Positions 47,601-60,572 of a DNA stretch of 64,000 bases are shown here, piece by piece. Origin of the DNA: Toxotes chatareus. Lineage: Eukaryota; Chordata; Actinopteri; Toxotidae. Under the pieces are notes generated by a model. It searched no databases. It was not told the origin of the DNA and saw nothing but the letters and a program-made list of their open reading frames with translations. The DNA lies in NCBI GenBank assembly GCA_016801885.1, contig CM028889.1, positions 8,721,501 to 8,785,500 of the forward strand, written 5' to 3'. Position 1 is the first letter of the stretch. Each line of letters begins with the position of its first letter. Both the position numbers and the translations under genes were made by a program.

Positions 47601-50600
47601 TACAGGTGGAGAGAGAGGAGCATGATGGTATTTTCAGACTTCTAATGCTATGGAGAAAAGTAATCAGCAGAAATCATTAGTTTTATATAGAAAACTTAAC
47701 ATTGTGGTACCTAGATTTCCGCACAAGGAGTGAGTTCAGTTGACTTGTACAGCTCACACCTCTGCCACACTCACTAACACTCACGCACCAACATCCCACT
47801 GACCTTGGGGTATCTGACAGTGCTGAGGGGTAATCAGGCCTCTCTCCATCAACGCTGCAACAGGAACGTTCCAGCCAGCTGTGCGACCGTATCCGGTGTG
47901 GCAGGAACGACGGCCACGCAGATCGTCAAGGTTACGGATGTCAAGGCTACTCTTTTTCACCACCACAACTGCATAGTACATGGAGCCATCACGGTCCTCT
48001 GGAGACAGGAAAAAACAAAAAACATGTTTGTATGTGCTGTCTTTGAATCCAGAATGTGTGATTGTGGGTTTGTTTGTTTGTGTGTTTGCGTTTTTACCTG
48101 TGTAGCTCTCGCCAGTAGCAGGGACCAGACCATAGTCTTTTCCTGCTGTGTAGATGTAACCTCCATCCAGACTGATGGCGTCTGCCTCGTTGTTCTACAC
48201 CAACATGAAAGAGAAGAAGAGAGATTGAGGTTTCAGAACTGCTAGGGAAAAAATCCATTAATTTGTTTGCTTATTTAATTGTCAGTGCCAGTGTTTTCTT
48301 CAGTCATGGCTAAATAGATGGCAATGTTGGTCTGAGGCAGAAATATATTAACAACTATTAAGATGGATTTCCATGAAATTTGGTGCAGACATTCATGTTC
48401 CCCTCAGGTACACAGAGGTAAAATTTAGGTACCCAAACTAAATACCTAACTAAAACTAATGACATTCCCATCAGCCTTAGTTGTACTTTGTGCTTAATGT
48501 TAATTAGTAGGTAAACTAAATGTAAGTGATCAATCTCCAAATAACAACTATGAACTGATATAACATTTTCTGATTATTTAAACTTTGAAATTCTTGATAT
48601 AAATATGAAAATGAGCCTCAAAAATCCAGCCTCTATTAGACTCTGCTTTCCCCTGAATTTCACTAACATCTATTACTGTTTTAATTTGGAGTGAATGAAT
48701 ATCATATCTGTCACCTTAATTTTCTTCATGCAGTCAGTCAAAGAGTCCCCGTGGACACACTTGATGCTTGGAGTCAGACCTTTATCTTGAAAGGCTATGG
48801 CCATGTCAGCACACTTCTGCTGCTCACCGCTGGACAACACACACCACCGCAGGACACCTGATATTTACAGATAGATTGGTGAGTGTTGAAGAGGGAAAGA
48901 AAGACAGAAATTGTAGGTAGGTACGTTGCCCACTTATGCAGACAGGGTTAAAACAGAAATAAATAAATCAATAAACCTCATTCAGAAGCTACCGCAAAGG
49001 CCACAAGTGCTGTTTTTTCCAAACAAGTTAATCACATTTCATCTGCTTTGGTAACTTAAATACTTTAATTAATTTGATTAAATAATGTAAATTTTAAATG
49101 TAACATTTGCAATATTTAGCATTAAAATACACTGTATTATATTTATGATAAAATATGTGATAGGTTCATTTAATATTCTACTAATATTGATTTAATTATT
49201 TGGAAATGTAGGGTACTGAAAGTAGGGTATTACAGTTTTAAATCGTTATTTCATTTTATGATTAGGCTTTGGGGTTAGAGATAGATAGATCAGATAGATA
49301 TGATTTACCTTCTGATTTACAGTCCATGGCTGTCAGAGCGTTATAATAGTGGCGGCCCATCCACTTCTTGGGGTCGTCTGACTCCACCCCCTGAAACATG
49401 GTGGATGACTCGGAGAACATCAGAGTTCCTTCTCCATACCCCGCAGATGAAAACATGTTGAAGCCCGACTTCTCCTGTAGACAGGAAGTTACACTTCATG
49501 AACCTCACAAATGAAGTCTCACAGTGACAACGCGTTTTCACACTTCGAAGTTAATGTGGTTAAATACATCATTGGGTTCTTTGCTTTGATGCATTTTACG
49601 CCTGGATTTAAATCTAACCATCTGATAACAGTTTGATAATAGACTCACTGTCTGAAGCTCCCATTTTCAATCTCCCTCTTGATTTTGGCAGGATGGCAAA
49701 GGGCGGCAGCCAATCAGGTAATTCATAGTTCCATTATTTTCATCCAGTGTTCATGCTTAGCGGCACTACTGTTGAACTGAAGGAGCCTACACCTGCATGT
49801 TGGCCTACTCAAAATCATGACTTTCTTACTGAATAGGTGTTAGTCTTATTTTGGCACTTATCAAGAACACTGCATGTGAAGCTATTTTTATGAGCACTTG
49901 AGTTACTATTGCAGAAGAAGAGTTTGTGAGCTGTTTGGACGTACCAGCCCCTCTGTCAGCATGTTAAACACCACAGAGGGAGTGATGCCATTGCCAACCA
50001 CAATGCCACGAAATGGGACCCGGACCAGATGACACGTTTTCCACTGAGAGACCGGAGCTCTGGTGCCGTCACGGCACAACAGCTCATAGTCCGATGACTT
50101 CAGGGCTTGTGCCCAGGTGGGGCCACGACCTGGAGGAAAAAAAATAACTGGTTAGTTAACAGACATCCTGACAAGCTAACTGCGACATAGAGGATGAATG
50201 GGTCACTAGTTACTGTAACCAATCACTGTCTATCCATAACTAAGATGTTACCATCACTGTTCTCCTCGACCGTCGTGTGCTTGATGAAGGCCACCTCTCC
50301 TGCATCTTCAACCAGACATCTACAGAGAGCCAGCCAAAAATAGAAGGAACTGAGAATTAAAGGTGCAAGGTAGGAAAGGAAGGAAAATGACGTCCACTCC
50401 AGATGTACATGTACAGTTCTGCAGGAAAGTAACTTCTGTGTGTATATGAGTGTATGAATGTGTGTTACCTGAAAGCTCCTTCATAGCTGAAGTATCTCTC
50501 CATGGTGCTCTTCTCACATATGTGCTGTCCGCTGCCATCTCCTCTGCACAGCTGACACAGAGACTCAGGGTCACCCGCTTCGTTTGCTCCGGGGATGCAG

Positions 50601-52991
50601 CTCGCATTGAAGAAATTTGCCACACCTAGTTGCAAACACACACATCTCCAGATTCCTGTATATTTAGTATTTATTTACATTTGTGCATTTCCACATTTGT
50701 CCTACCCTGTGGGATGTTGCAGCCCATCACAGACATGTAACCCTGGTCTATTAAGTATCCTAAAGGCATATTCCAGCCGGCTGTTCGGCCTTTCCCGGTG
50801 TGGCAGCTCTTTTTTCCAGCCAGGTTGTTGATGTTGATGGCAGAATTTGCTTTCTTCACTACAGCAACTGCATAGTAAGAGGCACCAGTACCTAAGGCAA
50901 CAACAGCACAGGTGTTAACACACGTATGACACTGGAACACTAAGTTCTGCAAGAAGTTAGACAGTAACATGTTGTTATCAGGGAACAGAAATAAGATCTA
51001 GATCAAAGTACAGACTACAGGTCCTGTTTTGAAATGACCCACATGCTGCACAGAGATTATTATCAGGGTGTGATAGCTCATAACATACAACATAATGAAC
51101 TAACTCCATGTCACACCAATAACAAGGATGTGGACATCGGGTAAGAACACTACCCTAAGAGTGACTGTTGAAATGTTCATGCCACAACTCATCAAAACCA
51201 AAAATACCAAAATAGAAGTATCTCAGAGTTTTGGTAACCTGTCATCACTGGTCCTGTGTGGTTTGTGGGAGGACTGTTACTCAGAAAATATTTGAACCAC
51301 TACTTTTAATCCCACTGCGACTAGCAAAGCCTGATTTTCCAGCTATAATTTTTTGTTGTTATAATTTTTTTGTTAAATCTTACGGTCAGCCTTTGATTCG
51401 CTGGCAGCCATCTTGAAGGAGGCGGTCTTCCCGAGGTTGTAGATGTCAGTGGAGAACATGGACAGGGCATCAGCTTCTTTGCTCTGCATAAATACAGCAA
51501 AGAAAGAGGATCTTACAAATGAATAAACTAATTAATCTGTAGTATATCATGAAGGAGCTTTTGTGGCCTTGTGATGATTTAATGTGAAAACATTCAGGAA
51601 GAAAGCTCTTGAACAGCACAACCATAACCTTCCTCTTTTAACATGTCAATCAACACTAGATTCTACATTTGCCTTTGAGAGGAAAACTTTAAAGCTTTAA
51701 ATATTACAATATGTTTAAATACTGTTAAATTTATAATACATGCATTTATGTTTGTTCAGCTTCACAGTTCACAGATCAGGAGTCTTCCAGTTTGTGGTTG
51801 TCATAAACAGCCCAGTTTGCTCTGATAACTGCATCACCTATTAAGTAGTTCATTGTAACTTTCCATGTACTCTCTGCCCTGTTATCTGATGCCTGATTGT
51901 GTGTTCTGCCTCTCTAAGTATTATATTAGCTTTTAACAAGTCCTCTGCTCTCCTGACTGATACTAATTAATAGATGACTAAATTAATATTTACCACAATG
52001 ATCTACATCAGTCCACAATGAAAGAGGCAGTGTGATGATAAAGTAGTATGAAAAGCTCAGGAACTAAAATAATCACAGGCTATTTAAACTTGTTCAATAA
52101 GATTGAAGGATTTATTCAATTAAAGTTCCTGTCATCAAAATCTGACCTGCAGCTTCTGAACACAGTCCTGGACTGTCGTCCCTCTGACACAGCTGAGAGA
52201 TGGGCGGATGGAGACGGTGGCGAAAGACTGCGACATGGCCTGACATTTCCTCTGCTCTGCGTCCGAGATGGTGCACCATCTGATGCTGCTCTGGCCAAAC
52301 ACTGAAGGAGAGAGAGACACAGAGACCACTTGGCACTCAGTTACTGAAATATATATTCCACCAAGTGATTCATAAAAACATCTTGTAATCTTGAGTATTC
52401 AACAACTATAATCATGGACAGATTATGAGACGATAGGTCCCTGGACACAGACAAGTAGGAAAAGATCTACAGTACAGTACAGTGTTTTTTTTATAAGAGC
52501 CATCAAAGTAGGCAATAAGCAATTCAGCTCCAGTAACAGTACCACTGTTTAGTACTACCCTTTCTTTCACATCCACTTTGATTACCATTTTGTTGTCCAT
52601 GTGTTTCATGATTTCATTTCCTATTTTTCATTGTTTCAGGTTGGCATGGAAGCACTGCCTGTGGAAGCTCAAAGAGGCAATTTCGTGCTACAAAGACTAA
52701 CGTTAACGTTGGACGATACTCTGATACGCACATTTGAACTTTTATTATTTGGTATTTTTTACTGCATTTTACTCAACAAAGGAGACAAATGGATTTACGT
52801 GGATTTACCACGTATGGTCGATGACCTGTTCAGACATGATCTTACATGATCTGAGCTGAAGTGAAAAAATATATATAAAAATAAAACCCTCTTACTTTGT
52901 GTAACTTTACAGTGCATTTTGTTGTAATAAATCAGTTCTTACCAGTATGCACAATGAGCAATAGAGCTCCCACTGTCCTCCACATGGCCAT
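44613..52991 (-). CDS. meltf: Melanotransferrin (GPI-anchored transferrin), 16 exons
   Basis: Exons in transcript order: 52943-52991, 52147-52301, 51384-51483, 50706-50891, 50469-50625, 50252-50319, 49945-50129, 49309-49474, 48715-48857, 48098-48194, 47804-47998, 46797-46950, 46116-46183, 45830-46017, 45243-45435, 44613-44674. All borders are GT-AG and phases close, giving 721 residues (human about 738). Residues 1 to about 17 are a signal peptide. Two transferrin lobes follow (about 20-355 and 357-690). A short linker (MECNSSGA) and a hydrophobic tail (WLLLMALLSFVL) end the protein, typical of a GPI signal with the anchor site near Ser698-Gly700. The C-lobe segment AVMVRPDTSIHAVYGLLDRA and MFDSQAYKGTDLIFKDST favour melanotransferrin over serum transferrin. 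Iron ligands: the N-lobe has Phe78 for Asp and Arg279 for His, but keeps Tyr107/108 and Tyr253. The C-lobe has Asp413, Tyr443/444 and His616, but Phe590 replaces the second Tyr. Anion-site Thr/Arg pairs are intact (133/137, 470/474). Iron binding is therefore doubtful in both lobes. Confidence 0.93.
47340..47420. repeat. Retroelement-type tail in meltf intron 11
   Basis: The string GGTATGACAATAAAGTTCCT followed by two TTGATCC-type units resembles, from memory, the 3' tail of a common fish LINE/SINE. Confidence 0.5.
52401..52465. repeat. Dispersed repeat, copy 2 (meltf intron 1)
   Basis: Matches 9872-9935 (see that entry), in the same orientation. Confidence 0.6.
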
Positions 52992-53764
52992 GGCTTTGTT
53001 CTTCCGTCCTCCTTTAGGTAAAATAGCCTCCTTTTCCCTCTACACTACTTTATATGATGAGTCCAGAGTCAAAGTCCAACTTCTATCTCCAAGACTCAGC
53101 TTAAAGTCCTTGTGCAAAGCTCAGAGGTGGTCGTACTTTCAGCGATTTACAACTCAGTCATCTGCAACACACCATTCAGGAATCACAAGACTCTCAGCTT
53201 GAATATTTGAAGCCCAGAGTAGAGTTTATGAAGTGTGCCTCCCTGGTGTGTACCTGGTCTGACACGTCTCTGCTGCTGCTGCCCTGGCTGCAGGCCAAAG
53301 CCCGGACAGAGAGGTCTTTTACAGTCCAGACCCCACCTCTGCCTTCCTCTCACTCCTCTATTCTACTAGTGTGGTGCTTTTCCACTGATGGGCAAAGGGA
53401 AAGAAGGGATTCATGCCAACATAGTGAGACCGTTGGTCACTGACTCACTGCTGTGGCTGCTGAGACAAACAACCGAGTCAAGGAGTCTGTTTAGCTGCTT
53501 TCCATACTAACTTTGACCTCAATCTGAGAGGCTGAATTTGTCTTGAACCGAATAAGGGAGGTGATGAAATCAGCTACTTTCATTAGTAGACACTATGAAC
53601 TGAGCCTTACTACGATACTGTACCAAAAAACAACTTCCACAGACTCTGGTTGTGTGGTTATTGAAGTAAAGTGAAGTGCAGTGATGTGAAGTAGGTGTTA
53701 AGCTATGAGGTAAATCCGTGCAGTGCTGATGTTCTGGGTCTGAATCAGGGCTGGGACCCTTCCT

Positions 53765-54085
53765 GCATGTGGTGGAAGAAGTATTTAGATCTTTTACTTT
53801 AGTACAAACACCACAAAAGCATGGAAAGTAACTGGTAGCTGTTAGATAAATGTAGTGGAGTAAAAAGCAGTTTACTTTAGTACAGTACTACAGTAAATGT
53901 ATGCAAATTTGCAAACAAATATCAGTTATTTCCAGTGGTGGAATGTAACCATGTACATTTAGTCACATACTGTACTGAAGTACAAATCTGAGGTACTTTA
54001 CTTAATTCCATTTTATCACAGTGTTTTACTCCACTACTTTTATTTGGCTACAGTTGCTTCACAAATGAAAATTTTACACAATAAC
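53765..54085. repeat. Interspersed repeat, 'gtactttact' family
   Basis: Contains GTGGAAGAAGTATTTAGATC, and GTGGTGGAATGTAACC with GAGGTACTTTACTTAATTCC. It is related to the copy at 38066-38556 in opposite orientation. There may be two adjacent or nested copies. Confidence 0.6.
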
Positions 54086-54929
54086 ATATGAAGGGCTTGT
54101 AACACACAGTATGATACTTTGTTATAGACTAAACTGCCCAACACTATATACAATAGTTAAGAGCTATTAATGCTCATAAATTAATGATTCAACAATAATA
54201 ATCTATTATATTAATATTAGCTGTGATATACAGTATAACGGTAACATTTTTCTTGCAGAAAGTGATTTTACTCTATATTTTAAATACATTTTGTTAATAT
54301 TACTTATGTACTTTTAGTTAAGTAACATCTGTGGTTTTTTAGCATTCCTGGAGACAGAACATCTTTATAGCTCTTGAATTCCTTATTTTCTTTTTATAAA
54401 CTAGCATAAGAAATTTTAGGCAACTTCAAAAGGCTGAAAAAGGTTCTGGCAGCTGATGAAGCATTTGCCATGATTATGGTCATTAAATATTTCTGCATTC
54501 ATTTGGCAAAACACAGGAAGGCAACCTTATCATAAAATCTGTAATTGCTCTGATGGTTCCTCCATAAACATGGTTTATGGCATGGGTGATAAGACTAATA
54601 AAGCTTTAAAAATGGAATCTAAAATCTAAACATGAAGTCAAAAGAAACACGGTATATATTTAAATCACTTTAAATCAACTTAAAAATTAACTTGAAATTT
54701 TGAAAAAATATAAATTCAGTTTACTGAACTTGAGAAAGCAAGCTCAAACAACTTTATGGACTGTGCTGAATGAATAACAAACAGCACAGATTTGCTCTTC
54801 ATTTATACTTTTCATGTCAAATGAGGAACTTACAGCTGTAGTTGTAATGCTTTCCAATGGTCACAACTGGGAACAGTAACTGTTACTGTAGGGCAGTATT
54901 TGGCTGGGAGGTCAGATGATGTTTATGCT

Positions 54930-54968
54930 GCATCCTCACCCCATCACAGCGTGATGGGGTGAGGATGC
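54930..54968. repeat. Perfect hairpin, 18-bp arms, 3-nt loop
   Basis: GCATCCTCACCCCATCAC at 54930-54947, loop AGC, then its exact reverse complement at 54951-54968. GC content is above the surroundings. Confidence 0.97.
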
Positions 54969-57054
54969 CATGGAGGTGACAGCCAAACTGAGGTGTCAGG
55001 ACGGTGCTATTTTCCCCTCCTTGTGTGTTCATTACAGGAGCAGCCAGAGCCTAATATCATCCGACCTGAAAATCTGCTGTCACCACTGGAAATTCTCTAA
55101 AATATAAAACATGTGACACAGTTAGTGAAAACAACTTGAATCTGTTCTTTTTTTTATGAAAATGTTGAAACAGGTGAATTGTCTGTTCATCATTGTGGGA
55201 TTCTCAGTGAACACTATTGAACTCTTCTTATTGTCACGTACAGCAGGTTCTGTGTGTGTGTCCAGTCTTTACAGATCATATAACACCATTACTTGAACAT
55301 CAGGTGTTCTCTGTACATTTTGACTATCTGGCAACTTTCATTTGTCTATAATTTTTTGTCTGTGTTTACTCTCACAGTAGTTTACAGCAGGATATTTACC
55401 TGCAATTACCGGATTATGGTCACTTGAACCAAAGAACTGGATGAACTCAAAGAGTGTGATACTGTGAACTTTGGACACATTATCACACTCTTTCTGGAAA
55501 AAGCTATGCAATTTTGTTTGGATCCGAGGGAGAATAAAGACAGTGTTTAATTGGTGCAAAAAGGACTAATGAATGAAGATTTACTTATGTTTAAAAACAG
55601 CTTTTGTTACAATGGACCAAATGCACCAAATTGCAATTTTTTTTTTTTTTTTTAAAAGGAAACTGATTTTTTCTTTTTTTTCTTAAAAGGAAACTGATTT
55701 AAAAATTACACGCAGGTGAAATAAATTGCTTCAGTGCCCTGACTGACTGCTGCTGCTATTTCTTGGTCATTAAAGGTGGTAAGGTAGAGAATTTCAACTG
55801 ATTCAAACAATATGTCTGTTCTTATTGTGTTGCATTTGAGTGTGATACAACTGATCATGACATGTTAACCTACAGACCAGAGAAATGGTAGGCCACTCTG
55901 GTGTTGTGCTTGTTTTGCTCTTATTTATCAGAGAGAAAACTTTTTGTTAGTTTGGGTGATTTTTTTTTCCCGCATACATTTGATATTGAAAATGGTGTTC
56001 CTCAAGGAAGAATTTTAGGCCCTATTCTTTTTTCTTCAGTTATGTTATGCTATCATGCCCGCTAATTAGCTTTAGAGGTGGAGATACTTAAAATATATTT
56101 TCTATAAAATTAGCATAAACCAGCTGACACGCAATGAGCCTGAAACTTTTTAGTGTGGAAGATCAAAGTTGCAAAGAGTCCGAGTGTCATTGCTAAAGCA
56201 TCTTAGACATCAACACAGACCACTACAAACCCGCAGTAGAGGTGAGAGTAAAGGAAAATATATTCATATTTACAGTTATTATGTCATATTCACATTCATA
56301 CACATTCCACAATGCAAAAACAAAAAAATCATCTCTGGTTATCGAGGGATTTCAATAAATCTCAATACAGACTTTTATTTATGTATTTATTTTTTGTACC
56401 AAAATAGGCAGTTAGAGCAGGGATAAATATTATAATATGTTAGATATAGATCCATCTCTGTAATAGATTCTTTGCATCAGTGCTTTACTCTAACAGACAG
56501 TGGCATGGTCCCCTGGCTAAAACACACAGCCAGAGCCATACAGAGAGTCCGGTTCTGTCAAATGACAAACACCACTGATCTATAGAGATTCATACATAGG
56601 ATTATAGCTGAACATTCTGTGGGAAGATATCAAAGCTTTCAAAACACATGTGGTCAAAACTATTTATTATTTGGTTCTAAAAGCTACTCTGCAGACAGAA
56701 CAGTCTCCCTGTATGTCTCTGGTCTCCAGTCAGCTTGGAGGAGTCGCCATGGGGCTGAGGGTGTAGACGGGAAGTGGTTGGCTGACAAGGTCCATACAGG
56801 GGCTGTGTCACCAAAAGCATCTTGGTATCTTGAATTTTACACTCAGCAGAGATTGTTGTCATTCATTTCAGCTTAGTCCCATTTCTGACCTTGCTCTCTC
56901 TCTCAGTTTTTGGTCTCCACCAACTTCTGAGGGATATCTGGCTCTTTAGCTGCTAAACACTCCACTGTGTTCAAGAGCTAGTCTCTAACTGTGTCTGTCT
57001 GCTGTTAGGTGCTGAGCAGGTAGTGTGCAGTGAGTCTGTACTCACTTTGAAGCT

Positions 57055-57135
57055 CTATAGAGCTGAGGGAAGGTGCAGATTGAGTTGATAATTTTCTGTG
57101 GATTCATCACTATGAGCAACTGTTAAAACATATTT
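57055..57135 (-). repeat. Dispersed repeat shared with dlg1 introns
   Basis: Its reverse complement (GCTCATAGTGATGAATCCAC, then AGAAAATTATCAACTC) matches 62445-62510 and, in part, 60743-60780. Confidence 0.6.
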
Positions 57136-57358
57136 TCATATTGTCATTTGATGCATTGTTATGATCAAAATATTAATTATAGCCACTTTAAGAGAATGTG
57201 AATGGGTTAGGTGAATCCTAACCCAGCAGAAGGTGACATCTTCAAAGGTATATTCATGATCTCACAGATGTCTACTTTCTACCTGGAGAGTTAAAATGTT
57301 TTTTAAACGATTTTCACAGACTGTGACTCTCCACTTTTCTTCTTTGCTGGAATGTAAG

Positions 57359-57877
57359 TTAAAGGTGCCCGGTGAAGTTTTCATGTAAACAAACAAAAGT
57401 TATGTTTACATTCAATGCTGATTCTGCCACTAACTGTTGATCAGCAATATAACCCGTGAGACCAAAGGAAAAATGCACGATTCAACGGTGAAAACATTGG
57501 TCCATGACACTACTCAGACTACTAAAATGACTTAGAACATGACAATGAAACAGCTGCACTGCTGAAAATGATAAAAAAAAAAAAGATTTCAACCAAGCAA
57601 GAATATTTTTCTTTTCTTTTAGGAGAATGAAGTATAATATAATCTGTGACTTGTTGTGACGTGAGTTAGCTTCCTGCTATGAGCAGCTAATACTCTGGAA
57701 AGACCACTACAGCCAGCAGATGTGCAAAAGCGACAGTCACATGACTGACTGAGCTGGCTTCAATAGGCTACTTCTACTGAATAGTTGCACGTTGTAGCAC
57801 CTGTAATGTGGGAAACTGTTCCTGACATTCACTGCATTTTAAAGTCTGTGGTCAAAAACTTTACAGGGCACCTTTAA
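57359..57877. mobile_element. piggyBac-like MITE with TTAA target duplication
   Basis: TTAA at 57359-57362 and 57874-57877 flank a 511-bp element whose ends are inverted: AGGTGCCCGGTGAAGTTT on the left and the complement of AGGTGCCCTGTAAAGTTT on the right (16 of 18 positions). No coding capacity. TTAA duplication is the piggyBac hallmark. Confidence 0.7.
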
Positions 57878-59257
57878 GTCCACAGTAATAGTTGGTACAG
57901 TCTGTTGAGATACTGTAATTAAATAGTAGTCTAGCCCCATGGAAACATTTTATCTTTCCATGAAAACTGCTGGATAAAGGGTAAAAAAAAATAATAATAA
58001 AAGTTTGTGTAGGGAATGCTGTGTGACCAAATCACAAAGTAGAGTAATGAGAGCTGTGGTCACTTGTTTGATGGAACTGATGGCGCAAATAAATCCAGCG
58101 TGACAAAAAAAAAACCTATTACCTGCAGACCTAATACACCTGACTCACCTGCGGAGTTCACCTGATATCTTTCAACTACTCAACAACAGCGTGACATACG
58201 GCAAATGAGATAAGTGCAAGAACCATTTACCAAAATAATGTCCCCTGACCACTTCAGCACTTTCAAACCAGCATAATAAATCAGTGAATTAGCTGAAGGA
58301 AAAGTGGGTGTATTACATATCCATAAATACCAGAAACACTGGGACGTATCAGCTGTGTCACTCTAAGATGCTTTTAAGAAACCAGCCCTCATTAGTGCAA
58401 CTACAGTAAGAAGGGAAGCTATAATGATGATGCTGATGATTATGATGGTAATGATAGTGTTGATGAAGAACATGATGCACGGTTCAATGCTCAACTAACG
58501 TCACACTGTGAGTGTGGAGAGGAGAGGAGAGGAGGAGAGAAATGAAGGCATGAGAGAGAGAGACAGGAAGAGGAAGAGGAGGAGGAAGAGAAACCCTTGT
58601 GGGATGAAGACTTGAGTGATACAGACCCAAGTTTCTTAAAAAGAGGATCTGGGCCCTTATTTACCAAACAGCTAAAAGTAAATTGTTGGACATAAGTGAG
58701 AGATAAGAACAAAATCATTCACTTTAATTCCACTAGCTTTAAAAATGAATTAATTTCCTTTGACATAAAGTACTCTGAAATGCATTTGTTTTTGGAGGGA
58801 CTGTAGAAAATATTATTGGTCATGATGAGCCATATGTGAGCTGAAGCAATCTGTTTAATTCAGAACAAGGTAGTTTTAGCCTGTTATTTGCATTCGATTT
58901 GAACATTTAACAGGATTTTACACCACTTTTTCTTTTGGCATTTGATCAGGCAGGGGTACAAACAACAAGAATAAAACTACAATCTACCACTTTCAACTAA
59001 TTTTACTTATACTATACTTCTACTATCTGCTTTTTATCATGTTGCTCACCTACCAGCAACATAATTTCTTCCCTGCTCCAGTTTGGGTTTCCTTTGGTTT
59101 CCATCACAGCCAATTTCCCTTTATTTTATCCATATTTTTGTGTTTATATATAATAAATATAATGCAAATCCTTATGAATCCTATAATGTGAATCTCCTAA
59201 TCTTTACTTAGAGAGAATTACTTTTTTACTCTTAAATTGGCTGTTATAGTAGTTGTG

Positions 59258-59570
59258 TTTCCGTTAGGGTCGCGGGGGAGCTGGAGCCTATCCCAGCTGA
59301 CTATGGGCGGAGGCGGGGTACACCCTGGACTGGTCGCCAGTCAATCACAGGGCCAACACACAAAGACAGACAACCACACATGCACACACTCACACCTAGG
59401 AGCAATGTAGAGTAGCCAATTAACCTACTGTGCAGTGGGATTGTGGAAGGAAGCTGGAGTACCCGGAGAAAACCCACGCAGGCACAAGGAGTATCTGCAA
59501 ACTCCACACAGAAGAGCCCAGACCGGAGTTCGAACCTGGAACCCTCTTGTTGCACGGTGCCGCCCCTGTT
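59258..59570. mobile_element. LINE-type 3' tail (L2/Maui-like)
   Basis: Contains GGAGCTGGAGCCTATCCCAG, GGCGGGGTACACCCTGGACT, GTACCCGGAGAAAACCCACG and CAAACTCCACACAGAAG. From memory this is the widespread 3' region of an L2-clade fish LINE. No reverse transcriptase is present here. Confidence 0.65.
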
Positions 59571-60572
59571 ATAAGTTTTTAAGAGTAATTCTCAGAAGTT
59601 GATAAATGTGGGCCCAGCGCTCCAGCTGGACTCCACTACCATTATGAGGCTGATGTACTCACTTTCTTTTCGGCTCTCCAAAAACAAAATGGTGACAGAA
59701 TACTATATACTTTGTTTATTTCAATCAACTCTAATTTAGTTTCCTATTTAAGTTCTGATCAAGAATTTCTGCTTGTTACAGCAAATATTAACAAGTGTCT
59801 CAAATGCAGAAATCCTAAATTACCTCTGATATATTTTTTTACTACATCTCTAAACAGTAATTCTACTATAGTTTCATTTTGACCCTTGTTACCAAAATGT
59901 TGGAGCACATTATAACATTTTCACCTCATGTATAAATTCTGTAGACAACCTGAAGAGGAGAGGATGGAGCGAGGGATGGGATGTGAGAAATAGAAAGATA
60001 GAGAAAAGACAAGAGAGAGAGAAACTCTAAACAGGAGCAATGCCATGAGGAAAGACAGACATACAGGGAAGGGGATCGAGATTTTGTCCCAAAAACATGC
60101 TCTTAAAGCTACAGCGTGCAAACGTCTGCCTCTTGGTGACAATATTATCATTACAAACCCATACATGAATGCATTACCCTTCGTTAATATGAAAACAACA
60201 ACGACAACAACAATAAGAACAACAATAATGAAATCAAATCAGATAATGGTACATGTCGCCTTGATTTGAACCACCTCCTTAAACATTAAGGAACTGAGCT
60301 GTAGGAAGATCCACCAATAGGCTGCTGGACAGACATGAGCTCCTCCCTCTTCAGGAAGTAGCAGTCCCAGATAGTCCCAGCCTCATCCGATTTTATGTGC
60401 TTGTGTAAATGTTTTTGTGTGTGTGTGGGTGTGTGTGTATGTGCTTGTGTGTGTAGTGAGGTGTGTGTAAGAGGAAGAGAGAGAGAGAGGAAGCAGGCTG
60501 ATAATAGAAAATTAGAGAAGTGGGAAGTATTGAAAGAGTGATGTGTGTATCATGTAGTATGTGTGTGTGTAT

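Larger units (their letters stand above)
52992..60572. other. Spacer between meltf 5' end and dlg1 3' end
   Basis: Contains the meltf promoter side, a 'gtactttact' repeat (53765-54085), a perfect hairpin (54930-54968), a TTAA-flanked MITE (57363-57873), a LINE-type tail (59258-59570) and TG/GA tracts near 60415-60490. The right part may be dlg1 3' UTR. No coding exon is recognised. Confidence 0.6.

Noticed and set aside
44613..52991. Serum transferrin (tf) as the identity of the two-lobed gene
   Set aside because: The hydrophobic GPI-type tail, the melanotransferrin-like C-lobe strings and the position beside dlg1 and ncbp2as2 all fit meltf rather than tf.
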